Notes: generated by a model not told the origin, from the letters alone. DNA of 64,000 nt from Acidobacteriota bacterium (GCA_026394055.1 JAPKYZ010000021.1:1-64000), one strand, 5' to 3'; numbered from the stretch's first letter, positions 7,908 through 16,798 are shown. A program made the numbers and translations.

Positions 7908-8753
7908 ATGGCTTCCACCATCTGGAAAGGTCACATCACCTTTGGACTGGTCTCGCTTCCCGTTAAGCTGGTGGCGGCGGCGCGGCCGGAGACGGTGAGT
8001 TTCAATCAACTGCACCGGCCCACGGGGTCGCGCATCAAGCAGGTGCTCTACTCGATCGCCGACGACAAGCCCGTGCCGCGCAGTGAGCTGGTGAAGGGCT
8101 TTGAGTACGAAAAGGACCGCTACGTCATCATCGAGGATGAGGACATCAAGAAGATCCAGCCCAAGACCGCCAAGGTGATGGAGATTCTGGAGTTCGTCAA
8201 GACCGACGAAGTGGACCCCGTCATCCTGGAACAGAGCTACTACATCCAGCCCGACGAAGCGGGCGAGAAGCCCTACACGCTGCTGGTGGAGGCGATGCGC
8301 CGCTCCAGCCACTACGCCATCGCCAAGCTGACCATGCACAACCGCGAGCACATCGTCGTGCTGCGGCCCGGCAAGTACGGCATGATCCTGCACACGATGT
8401 ACTACCGCGACGAGGTACGGGCCAGCGACGAGTTCCGCATCAACGAGGACCTGATCAACGACAAGGAGCTCAAGATGGCCCAGACGTTGGTCGACGCCTT
8501 GTCCGGGCCGTTTGAGTATGCCAAGTACAAGGACAACTACCGGGAGACGCTCCGCGGCATGATCGACGCCAAGATCGCCGGCAAAGAGGTGGTGGCGGCT
8601 CCGCAGGAGCAGGAACTGGCTCCGGTGATCGATATCATGGCGGCGCTGAAATCATCCCTGGCCGCGCTGCGCAAGCCCGCGGCCACGGCCACACCAGCCG
8701 CTGTAGAGGCCCTGGATGACAAACCCCGCCGGCGGGCGGGCGGGGCAAGGTAG
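7908..8753 (+). CDS. ku: non-homologous end-joining protein Ku
   Basis: A 281-residue bacterial Ku, a homodimeric ring that binds double-strand DNA ends and recruits LigD. Family blocks are visible: STIWKGHITFGLVSLPVKL at the N-terminus, a KGFEYEKDRYVIIEDEDI stretch, FVKTDEVDPVILEQSYY, and MAQTLVDALSGPFEYAKYKDNY. The C-terminal tail is basic and Ala/Pro rich (KPRRRAGGAR), as in Ku proteins with DNA-binding extensions. The ATG at 7908 gives the family start MASTIWKG; an in-frame upstream start at 7881 adds nine unsupported residues. No Shine-Dalgarno is seen. No ligD gene is in the window. Confidence 0.95.
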   Translation: MASTIWKGHITFGLVSLPVKLVAAARPETVSFNQLHRPTGSRIKQVLYSIADDKPVPRSELVKGFEYEKDRYVIIEDEDIKKIQPKTAKVMEILEFVKTDEVDPVILEQSYYIQPDEAGEKPYTLLVEAMRRSSHYAIAKLTMHNREHIVVLRPGKYGMILHTMYYRDEVRASDEFRINEDLINDKELKMAQTLVDALSGPFEYAKYKDNYRETLRGMIDAKIAGKEVVAAPQEQELAPVIDIMAALKSSLAALRKPAATATPAAVEALDDKPRRRAGGAR

Positions 8754-8790
8754 AGCCCAAAGGGAGGCTCACCCCTGGTGGTGCCCGTTC

Positions 8791-8922
8791 GGACCGAGCC
8801 CCGACCGCAGGAGGGGCCGATTCCAGTTGAGCAGTGCCGCTGACCAGCGGGGAATCGGTCCGCACACCAGGCACGCCGATGATTGAGCGGGCGGGCCCCT
8901 CCTGCAGGTCGGGGCTCGGTTC
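8791..8922. repeat. inverted-repeat element, family A, copy 2
   Basis: Arms at 8791-8818 (beginning GGACCGAGCCCCGACC) and 8894-8922 (ending GTCGGGGCTCGGTTC) match those of copy 1 at 615-766 and are more symmetric here. It takes up most of the 323-base gap after ku; the rest holds a terminator at 9015-9043 and nothing else that I can identify. Confidence 0.8.
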
Positions 8923-9014
8923 GGCGCTGGTGTGAGGGCACTCCGCTCCATTCTGTCGCGGCTCTGTGAGCGGCGTTGGTGTGCTGGAACGTGCGGGCAG
9001 TCGCCTAAACGCCA

Positions 9015-9043
9015 AAAAGGGCCCGCCTTTCGGCGAGCCCCTT
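9015..9043 (-). terminator. rho-independent terminator of the PEP-CTERM gene
   Basis: Read on the minus strand, a GGGGCTCGCC stem, GAAA loop and GGCGGGCCC return stem are followed by TTTTT. The stem is about 13 pairs with a few G-T pairs. It lies 34 bases past the stop of the PEP-CTERM gene. Confidence 0.9.
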
Positions 9044-9076
9044 CGGGATTGAACTACTAGACCTTGAAGGTAAGAA

Positions 9077-9817
9077 CTACGCGCGGCGACGGGCGAAGAC
9101 GCCCAGGCCGACGAGCGCCGCACCGATGAGGCCGAAGGTGGCCGGCTCGGGCACGGGGGGGGTTTCCTTCTCGATCGTCAGGGTGCCGTTCAGGCTCAGC
9201 TGGTCACCCTTGGAGAGGATGGCAGTGAACGAAACACGGACGCCCATCATGCCCGTGACGGCCGGGGAGGGGCCGAACGGAACGAACGGTCCGATACCAC
9301 CGCTGTTGGTGTTGTCGTCGCTCTTGCTCAGCGAACCCTTCACGCCAGTGGTGTTGGGAACGGTGACCAAGCCCTGGGGCACGATGGTCGTGTTGTAGGG
9401 GACGATCGCTTCAACCTTGAAGCCGGTGATGCCAGCGCCAGCGCTGTTCTTCGTGCCGGTGATGGCATAGCCACCCGAGTTGAAGATCTGGTCGTAGCTG
9501 CCGCCGACGACGGGGATGAAGAAATCCACCGACTGGAAGCCGTTGGTGATGGTGGTGTAGCTCCAGGACAGGGTGGGGTCAACGTTCCAGCTGAGGACCC
9601 ACTCGTAGCCATTGGCTTCTTTGGTCGCGCTGCTGGAAGCGCTACCTTCTTTGGAGGTCACGCGGACCGACTCGGTTGCGGCTGAGGCGGTACCGATAAC
9701 GACGGAAGCGCCGGCGTTACCGTAGCTGCCTTCGGGACCCGATGTGGACGTGATGGTGGCTGCAAACATACTGCCGGTCAACAACAGTGCGCCAGCCAGG
9801 ATTTTGGTGATTTTCAT
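9077..9817 (-). CDS. PEP-CTERM sorting domain protein
   Basis: A 246-residue exported protein. The N-terminus MKITKILAGALLLTGSMFAA is a signal peptide. The C-terminus has the PEP-CTERM tripartite signal: VPEP, a hydrophobic helix (ATFGLIGAALVGLGVFA) and RRRA, the tag processed by exosortase in exopolysaccharide-linked sorting. The mature part is Ser/Thr/Gly-rich and beta-prone with no domain I recognise. The start at 9817 is chosen over a longer frame because it gives the signal peptide; AAGGAG lies about 12 bases upstream. It has its own promoter and terminator. No exosortase is in the window. Confidence 0.88.
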   Translation of the reverse strand: MKITKILAGALLLTGSMFAATITSTSGPEGSYGNAGASVVIGTASAATESVRVTSKEGSASSSATKEANGYEWVLSWNVDPTLSWSYTTITNGFQSVDFFIPVVGGSYDQIFNSGGYAITGTKNSAGAGITGFKVEAIVPYNTTIVPQGLVTVPNTTGVKGSLSKSDDNTNSGGIGPFVPFGPSPAVTGMMGVRVSFTAILSKGDQLSLNGTLTIEKETPPVPEPATFGLIGAALVGLGVFARRRA

Positions 9818-9887
9818 TCGCTGATTCTGCTCCTTGTAATTTCTCGCTGAGTTCCATGCGAACACGGAATCCTCCCGAGCCAAACCT

Positions 9888-9916
9888 AGCTTAGGGCAAG
9901 TACTAAGGTGTGTCAA
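9888..9916 (-). promoter_or_regulatory. promoter of the PEP-CTERM gene
   Basis: On the minus strand TTGACA (9916-9911) and TAAGCT (9893-9888) are 17 bases apart: a perfect -35 and a four-of-six -10. It leaves a leader of about 65 bases before the ATG at 9817. Confidence 0.7.
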
Positions 9917-9940
9917 GAGGGAGGACGGGAGAAATCGCCG

Positions 9941-10021
9941 ATGAGAATAGGTCGTTTAGTACTGGCAATACTACTCTTGCCCGTGCCGTATGTCCGTCAT
10001 ATCGGCGGAGGCATCGGATAG
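9941..10021 (+). CDS. possible small hydrophobic peptide (26 aa)
   Basis: ATG to TAG gives 26 residues with a hydrophobic core (LVLAILLLPVPYV) after a basic start, preceded by a GGGAG about nine bases upstream. It lies alone between two minus-strand genes, divergent from the PEP-CTERM promoter. No relative is recognised, and a short open frame with a chance purine run cannot be excluded. Confidence 0.25.
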   Translation: MRIGRLVLAILLLPVPYVRHIGGGIG

Positions 10022-10029
10022 CAACGGCT

Positions 10030-10716
10030 TTACTGTTTTCCTTCGGCGTTGATTTTAAAAGCTTTAAAGCCACCAGTTTCATTAAATGACCCGAGACCCA
10101 CCCGTCCGTGGGTGAGGCTGAGGTCTACCGCCTCCAGCGACGGGCTCTTTCGACCGTCCACTGCCACCACCACCCGGCCGGTGGCGCCGTCCCACGCCAG
10201 TTTGACATGGGTCCAGGGCGATTCCGCGTTCTGGGCCGTCCGCACCGGGAAAGAACCAGGACCATCCAGGGGTGAAATGCGTACCCGCTCTCCACCAAAA
10301 ACGTGAAAAATACCGTTGTGCACGTTCACCGCCCGGGCGGCATCGGAGGATATATGGGCGTAGTTGAAGTGGCTCTCATCCTGCCAGGCATAGACGATTA
10401 CCAGGGACTTGCCACCAGGCTGCAGATCGGCTTCAATCGTGACCTTCCGGTAGGGTTCAGTTTCGGCCAAAGCGTAGTTCTGCGGTTTGCGGGGCCGTCC
10501 GGGAATAGGCTGCCGGTCCTTGAGGAGCCGCAATACGCCATCCGCAAAGGACCACTCCGGCGCTGCCACCACCCCCCAACGCAGGCCAAACGCCTCCACC
10601 CTGTCGAGCCGTGGAACCTCCGGCGGCTGTTGCGCACTGGCCGGACGGGCTCCACCGGCGAAGCACAGGGCGATCAGCATATATACAGTGGCAAACGACG
10701 GCGTAGAGCGAGGCAT
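10030..10716 (-). CDS. secreted LamG/DUF1080-like protein
   Basis: A 228-residue protein with a signal peptide (VYMLIALCFAGGARPASA, cleavage before QQPP) and one jelly-roll-like domain. Segments such as YRKVTIEADLQPGGKSLVIVY, HVKLAWDGATGRVVVAVDG and GRVGLGSFNETGGFKAFKI are typical of concanavalin-like LamG or DUF1080 sandwiches found in secreted acidobacterial proteins acting on sugars. No catalytic motif can be named. It could be a binding domain or a glycoside-active enzyme. It runs divergently from the alpha/beta hydrolase next to it. Confidence 0.6.
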   Translation of the reverse strand: MPRSTPSFATVYMLIALCFAGGARPASAQQPPEVPRLDRVEAFGLRWGVVAAPEWSFADGVLRLLKDRQPIPGRPRKPQNYALAETEPYRKVTIEADLQPGGKSLVIVYAWQDESHFNYAHISSDAARAVNVHNGIFHVFGGERVRISPLDGPGSFPVRTAQNAESPWTHVKLAWDGATGRVVVAVDGRKSPSLEAVDLSLTHGRVGLGSFNETGGFKAFKINAEGKQ

Positions 10717-10796
10717 CCGACAGAAACGGTAGCACGCGGACCGGGCTCGCGACCAGCCCCGCCATAGAGAGGGAGAGCTGAGATTACACTAGTCTT

Positions 10797-11750
10797 ATGA
10801 GTCCGTACTTGTTTCGGGTGGCGGCTGCCTGGTCTTTGGCAGGAGCCATGCTGGCTGGCGCACCGGCGCAGCAGCAACAGCAGCAACCGGCACAGGCGCC
10901 ACCGGCGCCGGGGCAATTGGTGGATGTGGGCGAAGGCCGGCTCCTCCATTTGTACTGCACGGGCGCGGGTTCAGGTCCCGTGGTGCTTTATTTGAATGGA
11001 CTGCCGCGCTTCTCGTTCCACTACTCGATGCTGCAGAGCGGTACCGCCAAGTTGACCAAGTCCTGCGTCTATGACCGGGCAGGCGATACCTGGAGCGATG
11101 CCGCACCGGCGGGATATACGGTGGACACCATGTTGGCCGATCTCGACAAGATCGCCAGCATCACCTCCCCTTCGCGGCCCCTGGTCCTGGTGGGACATTC
11201 TTTTGGCGGTGTCCTGGCGCGGGCCTACACCAAAGCGCACCCCAGTCGGGTGGCGGCAATGGTGTTGATCGACAGCAGCCACCACAACTGGACCAGCTTC
11301 ATGGTGGAGGGCCAACGCACGCGGCTCTCCGAGATGACGCCGGATCAGTTGAACGGCCTGATCAACAGCACTCGGACCAACTACCGTCCACCGGGCGGCA
11401 TGGCGATGGTGGTGCCTCCGTTCGACAAGCTCTCTCCGGCGCAGCAGGAAGTGCATTTGTGGGGCATGAGGCGCCTATATTCCAGCTCCAAGGCGGATGA
11501 TGTCGTGCTGGCCTTGAATACGCAGTGGAAGCTCTACAGCGGCCTGCGCGAGACCACCTTCGGCGACCTGCCACTGGTGGTGATCTCCCGCCCGGAGCCA
11601 GCCCCCTGGGTGGCCTCCCAGAAAGACATCGCCGCCCTTTCCACCCGCGGCAAGTTAGTGGTGGCTCCCGGAAGCGGCCACGACATCGAACTGGACGCTC
11701 CGCAGGTGGTGGTGGAGGCGATTGGGGCGTTGTTGGGGCAGCTGAAGTAG
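10797..11750 (+). CDS. secreted alpha/beta-fold hydrolase
   Basis: A 317-residue hydrolase with a signal peptide (VAAAWSLAGAMLAGAPAQ followed by a polyglutamine stretch). The nucleophile elbow GHSFGG follows PLVLVGHS, the cap region carries YTKAHPSRVAAMVLIDS, and a late GSGHDIELDAPQVV supplies the catalytic His and shows the typical closing helix. The acid is probably the Asp in SSSKADD or nearby. Substrate is unknown; lipase-, esterase- or proline-iminopeptidase-like members share this layout. The Gln repeat near the cleavage site comes from a CAG/CAA codon run (around 10869-10890). Confidence 0.82.
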   Translation: MSPYLFRVAAAWSLAGAMLAGAPAQQQQQQPAQAPPAPGQLVDVGEGRLLHLYCTGAGSGPVVLYLNGLPRFSFHYSMLQSGTAKLTKSCVYDRAGDTWSDAAPAGYTVDTMLADLDKIASITSPSRPLVLVGHSFGGVLARAYTKAHPSRVAAMVLIDSSHHNWTSFMVEGQRTRLSEMTPDQLNGLINSTRTNYRPPGGMAMVVPPFDKLSPAQQEVHLWGMRRLYSSSKADDVVLALNTQWKLYSGLRETTFGDLPLVVISRPEPAPWVASQKDIAALSTRGKLVVAPGSGHDIELDAPQVVVEAIGALLGQLK

Positions 11751-11795
11751 GGCCGAGAAGCCCGCGTTGAAATGGGGCAGCGGCCGGTGAAGCGT

Positions 11796-11911
11796 GTGGC
11801 GCAGGCTTCAGCCTGCAGCGGGACCTTTAGTCCCGCCGGTTCCCGGTAGATATTGCAGCCACAAGAGGCTTCCCGAAGACTTTCTCGGGGCGGACTGAAG
11901 CCTGCGCCACC
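11796..11911. repeat. inverted-repeat element, family B, copy 2
   Basis: Starts GTGGCGCAGGCTTCAGCCTGC and ends GACTGAAGCCTGCGCCACC, with the same internal CGGGACCTTTAGTCCCG hairpin as copy 1. It is shorter than copy 1 because the right-hand GCAGGC module is missing. It sits between convergent genes. Confidence 0.8.
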
Positions 11912-11934
11912 TGGGAGTCCGCGCCTTCTCCGAT

Positions 11935-13746
11935 CTAGCCAAGCTTCGCTTCCAACTCCGCCCAACGCATGAAGAGCTCTTCGGCGGCGTGTTGGGCCAC
12001 CTCGACGTCCTTTAGCGCTTGCTGCAGGGCGGTGGGATTGGTGACGATGGCTGGGTCTTCCAGCGCGGCTTTCTTCGATTCCAGCAGCTGCTCAGCTACA
12101 GCAATGCGGGCTTCGATAGTTTCGTAGTCGCGCTGGTCTTTGTAGGAGAGCTTTTTCTTGGGTGCCGAGGCGACGTTGGGCACCAGCGGCGGCAGTTCGG
12201 CCGCATTGGGCGACGGGGCGCGGACGGGAGTCCGGTCGCTTTTCTGCCAGACGTCCCATTGAGAGAAATCGGCGAAGGCTTCGGTATTCCCCTCGCCATC
12301 AAGACCCAGCACGATGGTCGACACGCGATCCAGTAGGTAACGGTCGTGCGTCACCAGCACCAGGGCGCCGGGGAACTCAAGCAGGCTCTCTTCCAGGATC
12401 TCAAGCGTCGGGATGTCGAGGTCGTTGGTCGGCTCGTCGAGCAGCAACAGGTCGGCCGGTTCCAGCATCAGGCGAGCGATCAGGACGCGGGCGCGTTCGC
12501 CACCGGAGAGTGATTCGACGGGCTGGTTCAGTTGGTCGTTGGCAAACAGGAAGCGGGAGGCCCAACTGGCGACGTGGATCACGCGGTCCTGGTAGATCAC
12601 TGAGTCGCCATCAGGAGCAAGCGCCCGGCGCAAGGTCTGCTTGCCGTCGAGCGTCCGGTTCTGGTCGAAATAGACAATCCGCAACTGCTCAGCGCGTTTG
12701 ATGGTGCCCGTCTGCGCAGCGTACTCGCCACGGAGCAGGCGCAGCAGCGTGGTCTTGCCGCCGCCGTTGGGACCCACCAAGCCGACGCGCATGCCGGCAG
12801 TGATCACGAAATTCAGGTCGTTGAACAGGCGCCGGTCGCCGAAGGTCTGGGAGAGGCCCTCGATCTCGACGAGACGCTTGGTTTTGCGGTCGGAGGCGGT
12901 GAAGTCGATGTCGGCGGTGGAGGTGCGCATGCGCGAGTTGAGGTCCTTCAACTCGCCGATCATTTCGTGGGCTTTGGCGATACGGCTTTTCGACTTGGTG
13001 GTGCGCGCCTTGGGGCCACGGCGCAGCCATTCCATTTCGGTCTTGACGCGATTCTCGAGCGCGTCCTGGTGCTTGGCCTGCGCATGCAGATACTCGCCCT
13101 TCTTTTCAAGGAAGGTGCTGTAGTTGCCGGTGACGCGGAGCATGCCGTCGGGGTAGGCGCGATTGAGCTCGGCCATGACGGTGGCGACGTTTTCGAGAAA
13201 GTAGCGATCGTGGCTGACGATGACGGCGGCGAAGGAGGAATCGAGCAGCAGCTCTTCCAGCCATTCGATGCCCGCTAGGTCGAGGTGGTTGGTGGGTTCG
13301 TCGAGGAGCAGGATGTCGGGGGCGGCTACTAGCGCTTCGGCGATCGCCAAACGCTTACGCCAGCCACCGGAGAGCTTGGCGGCTTCCTGTTCGACATCGA
13401 CAAAGCCCGCACGGCCCAGCGTCTCTTCGCGCCGCGCATCGCGCTCCAGTTCCGGCGCGTGGACGGCTTCCAGCGCCCGGTTGATCACCTGGCTGACCGA
13501 TTCACCGGGCGCGAACTGCGAATCCTGCGCCACATAGCCCAGCTTGGCGCGCTTGCGAATCGCGACATCGCCCGAATCCGGCGAAACGATTCCGGCGAGC
13601 GTTTGCATCAGCGTCGATTTACCGGAGCCGTTGGGTCCGATCAAGCCGATGCGGTCACCATCGGAGATGGTGAAAGAGATACCGCGGAAAAGAGTGGTGG
13701 AGCCGAAGGATTTTTCTAATCCTTGGACGTTCAGAAGAAGAGCCAA
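11935..13746 (-). CDS. ABC-F family ATPase (Uup-like)
   Basis: A 603-residue soluble protein with two ABC domains and no membrane part. Domain 1 has GPNGSGKST, LSGGWRKR and LLLDEPTNHLD; domain 2 has GPNGGGKTT, LSGGERARV and LLLDEPTNDLD. The linker between them (KTEMEWLRRGPKARTTKSKSR) is basic, as in ABC-F factors that enter the ribosomal E site. The C-terminus (YKDQRDYETIEARIAVAEQLLESKKAAL) is the coiled coil found in Uup, which also binds DNA. A role in translation or branched-DNA handling is inferred from the family. Resistance-type ABC-F proteins look similar but usually lack this tail. Confidence 0.92.
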   Translation of the reverse strand: MALLLNVQGLEKSFGSTTLFRGISFTISDGDRIGLIGPNGSGKSTLMQTLAGIVSPDSGDVAIRKRAKLGYVAQDSQFAPGESVSQVINRALEAVHAPELERDARREETLGRAGFVDVEQEAAKLSGGWRKRLAIAEALVAAPDILLLDEPTNHLDLAGIEWLEELLLDSSFAAVIVSHDRYFLENVATVMAELNRAYPDGMLRVTGNYSTFLEKKGEYLHAQAKHQDALENRVKTEMEWLRRGPKARTTKSKSRIAKAHEMIGELKDLNSRMRTSTADIDFTASDRKTKRLVEIEGLSQTFGDRRLFNDLNFVITAGMRVGLVGPNGGGKTTLLRLLRGEYAAQTGTIKRAEQLRIVYFDQNRTLDGKQTLRRALAPDGDSVIYQDRVIHVASWASRFLFANDQLNQPVESLSGGERARVLIARLMLEPADLLLLDEPTNDLDIPTLEILEESLLEFPGALVLVTHDRYLLDRVSTIVLGLDGEGNTEAFADFSQWDVWQKSDRTPVRAPSPNAAELPPLVPNVASAPKKKLSYKDQRDYETIEARIAVAEQLLESKKAALEDPAIVTNPTALQQALKDVEVAQHAAEELFMRWAELEAKLG

Positions 13747-13795
13747 CTACCACCGTAGCCCATTGGCGGAGCCCGGCGCTGCCCGGCAGGTGGCG

Positions 13796-16336
13796 TTAGA
13801 GCAGTGCATGCCGCCGGTAGAACCAGGTTTTGACGCCCTGGACCAGTGCGAGATAGGTGACCGCCAGCAAGGCGATGGTGCCCATCAGGTGCCAGGGCAG
13901 CGGGGTAAAGCCCAGCCAACTGCCGAGCGGTGTGTAGGGCAGCAGGGCGCCGGTGAGCGAAACGGTGACGACGCTGATCAGCAGGCCGCGGCTGGGGCGG
14001 CTGGTGAAGGGGTTTCCTGCCGTGCGGATGATGAACACCACCAGTGTCTGCGTCGCCAGCGATTCGACGAACCAGCCGGTACGGAACAGCGCCGGGTTTT
14101 CGTGGGCGTTGAACAGGAACAGGAGGATGCCGAAGGTCAAGAAGTCGTAGAGCGAGCTGATGGGGCCGATGATCGTCATGAATTGCCGGATGAAATCGAT
14201 GCGCCAGCGTTTGGGCTTGTGCAGCAACGCGGCGTCGACGTTGTCTCCGGGCACGGCCACTTGCGAGGTGTCGTAGAGGAAGTTGTTCAACAGGATCTGC
14301 GTCGGCAGCATTGGCAAAAAGGGCAGAAATAGCGCCGCCGCAGCCATGCTGAACATGTTGCCGAAGTTGGAACTGGTGCTCATGAGGATGTACTTCATGA
14401 TGTTGGCGAAGCAGCGGCGGCCTTCCATGACGCCGTCGTTGAGGACGGAGAGATCTTTTTCCAGCAGGATAATCTTGGCCGCATCTTTCGCCACGTCGAC
14501 GCCGTTCATCACCGAGATGCCGACATCGGCGGTATGCAGCGACGGCGCATCGTTGATGCCATCGCCGATATAGCCCACCACCCGGCCGCGAGCCTTCAGG
14601 CTGGTGATCACGCGATTCTTCTGCTCCGGGGTGACGCGGGCGAAGATGGCGCCATGCTCGGCTTGATAGGCCAGGGCGTCGTCGGTCATGGTGTCCACTT
14701 GATCTCCAGTGAGGATGTTGTCGGTGGCGAGGCCCACGTCGTGCGCCACCTTGCGGGTGACGTACTGGTTGTCGCCAGTGAGAATCACCACAGAGACACC
14801 ATTGCCCTTCAGGGTTTCGAGCACCGCTTGAATGCCCGGTTTCGGCGGGTCAAGAAATGCCGCGAAGCCAGCCAGCGTCATGGTCTGCTCGGCGTCAGCG
14901 GAGTAGCTGGGAGCGGCTTCCAGATTGCGGAAGGCGACGGCCAGGGCGCGGAAGCCGTCTCCACTCAGCTGCTGAAATGTCGCCGTGGCCTGCGCGTGGC
15001 GGGCCTCATCAAAGGGCACCACGGCACCTTCCACCGATACACTTTGGCAGATCGCAAAGATGCCTTCAGCCTCACCTTTGGTGACCAGGCGATTGGCCCC
15101 ATCGCGGCGCACGACGACCGAGAGGCGCTTGCGGCGGAAGTCAAACGGGATCTCTTCTACCTTTTCGTATTCGACAATGGCGGGCCGCTCATGCTTCAGG
15201 ATGGCGTCGTCAAGCGGACTGTTGATGCCGGTTTGGAAGTAGCTGTTCACGTAGACATACCGCAGCACCTCGTCATCGTCATGACCCGCAATATCGACAT
15301 GTTTGTCGAGCACGATTTCGCCTTCGGTCAGCGTGCCGGTTTTGTCGCTGCACAGGATCTCGACGCTGCCGAAGTCCTCGATGGCCGAAAGCTGCTTCAC
15401 CAGCACCTTTTTCGCGGCCATGCGCCGCGCGCCTTGGGCCAGCGTGATGGTGATGATCATGGGCATCATCTCCGGCGTCATGCCTACAGCCAAGGCCACG
15501 GAGAACAGGAACGATTCGAGCATCGGCCGGTGCAGGGCCAGATTCACCAACAGCACAAACAGCACCAGCAGCATGATGACGCGCGTGATCATCAGGCCGA
15601 AATGGCGGATGCCGCGGGCGAATTCGGTCTCTGGGGGTTGAGCGGCCAGGCGTTGCGCGATCGCTCCAAAGGCCGTGGTCTTGCCGGTGCGGACGATCAA
15701 GGCGGTGCCAATGCCGGTCTGGACGGCGGTACCCAGGAAGACGCTGTTGGCGGCGTCGGCCATCGAATGGGCGCCCGCAGGTAGGTCCCCCGCGACCTTG
15801 TCCACGGCCAGCGATTCGCCCGTCAGCGCGGATTCGCGCACCCGCAGATCCTTCACATCGAGCAACCGTCCATCGGCGGGAATCAGATCTCCAGCGTTCA
15901 GCTTGATGATGTCGCCCGGCACCAGCTCCGCCACGGGCAAGGCCACTTCCTTGCCCTCACGCAAGACACTGGCCGTGGTGGCCACCTGTTTGCGAATATC
16001 CTCCACCGCGTGCCGAGCCTGGAATTCGGTATAGAAGTTGAGGCTGGCGCTTAGCAGGACGATCGCAATGATGATGGCGCCGCCGACGGCATCTCCCAGC
16101 ACGATCGACAGGACACTGGCCGCCAGCAGGATTAGCACCAGCGGGTTGACGAAGAAGCCCAGGAACCCCAGCAGCACCGCAAATCGAGACTCGCCCGCCA
16201 AGCTGTTGGAGCCGAACTTCTGGCGCCGCGCTTGAGCCTCCGTGGTGGCCAGACCAGTGGACGTGGCGGCCAGTTCGGCCATCAGCTCTGGGAGAGGCCG
16301 GTCCCAGAAGTTGTCGGACGGTTTGGCGGACGGCAT
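13796..16336 (-). CDS. mgtA: magnesium-transporting P-type ATPase
   Basis: An 846-residue P3B-type ATPase importing Mg2+. Visible: phosphorylation motif CSDKTGTLTEGE with Asp331, the actuator-domain loop SALTGES, the hinge GDGINDAPSLHTADVGI, and about ten membrane segments. The MgtA/MgtB-specific stretch NNFLYDTSQVAVPGDNVD is present near the C-terminus. The start at 16336 gives MPSAKPSDNFWDRPL with AGAGGAG ten bases upstream; the frame stays open further upstream into the divergent cupin gene but that part is not supported. The gap to the cupin gene is 66 bases, too short for an M-box riboswitch. Confidence 0.95.
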   Translation of the reverse strand: MPSAKPSDNFWDRPLPELMAELAATSTGLATTEAQARRQKFGSNSLAGESRFAVLLGFLGFFVNPLVLILLAASVLSIVLGDAVGGAIIIAIVLLSASLNFYTEFQARHAVEDIRKQVATTASVLREGKEVALPVAELVPGDIIKLNAGDLIPADGRLLDVKDLRVRESALTGESLAVDKVAGDLPAGAHSMADAANSVFLGTAVQTGIGTALIVRTGKTTAFGAIAQRLAAQPPETEFARGIRHFGLMITRVIMLLVLFVLLVNLALHRPMLESFLFSVALAVGMTPEMMPMIITITLAQGARRMAAKKVLVKQLSAIEDFGSVEILCSDKTGTLTEGEIVLDKHVDIAGHDDDEVLRYVYVNSYFQTGINSPLDDAILKHERPAIVEYEKVEEIPFDFRRKRLSVVVRRDGANRLVTKGEAEGIFAICQSVSVEGAVVPFDEARHAQATATFQQLSGDGFRALAVAFRNLEAAPSYSADAEQTMTLAGFAAFLDPPKPGIQAVLETLKGNGVSVVILTGDNQYVTRKVAHDVGLATDNILTGDQVDTMTDDALAYQAEHGAIFARVTPEQKNRVITSLKARGRVVGYIGDGINDAPSLHTADVGISVMNGVDVAKDAAKIILLEKDLSVLNDGVMEGRRCFANIMKYILMSTSSNFGNMFSMAAAALFLPFLPMLPTQILLNNFLYDTSQVAVPGDNVDAALLHKPKRWRIDFIRQFMTIIGPISSLYDFLTFGILLFLFNAHENPALFRTGWFVESLATQTLVVFIIRTAGNPFTSRPSRGLLISVVTVSLTGALLPYTPLGSWLGFTPLPWHLMGTIALLAVTYLALVQGVKTWFYRRHALL

Positions 16337-16402
16337 GATGGACGGGACTCCTCTGGCGCGAATTCTCACCAATCGGACTAGCAATTTCGGTACCGTTACC
16401 GT

Positions 16403-16759
16403 ATGCCTACCTTTATCGAAAAGCCGACGCATATCCCGGTGCCGGGGAACAAGATCATTCACGAGTATGTGGGCCATCTGAATACGGGCGAGTCCGGAAT
16501 CTCGATTGCCCATATGCGGTCACCCGGCGGATGGAGTGAGCCCGGGCAGCGGCCGGAGTTCATCGAGTACACCATCGTGCTGAAAGGGACCATGCGCGTC
16601 GAACATGAAGGCGGCGTAACCGAAGTGAACGGCGGACAGGCCATCATCACGCATCCCGGCGAATGGATCCGCTATTCGACGCCGGGCGCGGAGGGCTGCG
16701 AGTATCTGGCCATCTGCCTGCCCGCGTTCTCGCCCGCGACTGTACACCGCGATGCGTAG
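16403..16759 (+). CDS. small cupin-domain protein
   Basis: A 118-residue single-cupin protein. PEFIEYTIVLKGTMRVEHEGG and the VNGGQAIITHPGEWIRYSTPG segment are the two cupin motifs; the first lacks the usual paired histidines, so metal binding may be altered. Function is unknown. It is divergent from mgtA over a short gap containing CGGTACCGTTACCG, a possible operator shared by the pair. It lies upstream of, but separately from, the histidine operon leader. Confidence 0.75.
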   Translation: MPTFIEKPTHIPVPGNKIIHEYVGHLNTGESGISIAHMRSPGGWSEPGQRPEFIEYTIVLKGTMRVEHEGGVTEVNGGQAIITHPGEWIRYSTPGAEGCEYLAICLPAFSPATVHRDA

Positions 16760-16798
16760 AACACTGCGACGCGTAGACACGGCGAACACCGTGACGCA

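Noticed and set aside
8754..8790. ligD or other end-joining genes after ku
   Set aside because: Only a repeat element and a terminator follow; no coding frame with ligase motifs.
10869..10890. CAG/CAA codon run in the alpha/beta hydrolase as a phase-variable repeat
   Set aside because: Units are codon-sized, few and interrupted, so changes would not switch expression.
14534..15784. Long open frame antisense to mgtA
   Set aside because: Shadow of mgtA; His/Gln-rich low-complexity product.
16337..16402. M-box riboswitch ahead of mgtA
   Set aside because: The gap is only 66 bases, with no room for that structure.
16337..16513. N-terminal extension of mgtA
   Set aside because: Overlaps the divergent cupin gene; AGAGGAG supports 16336.
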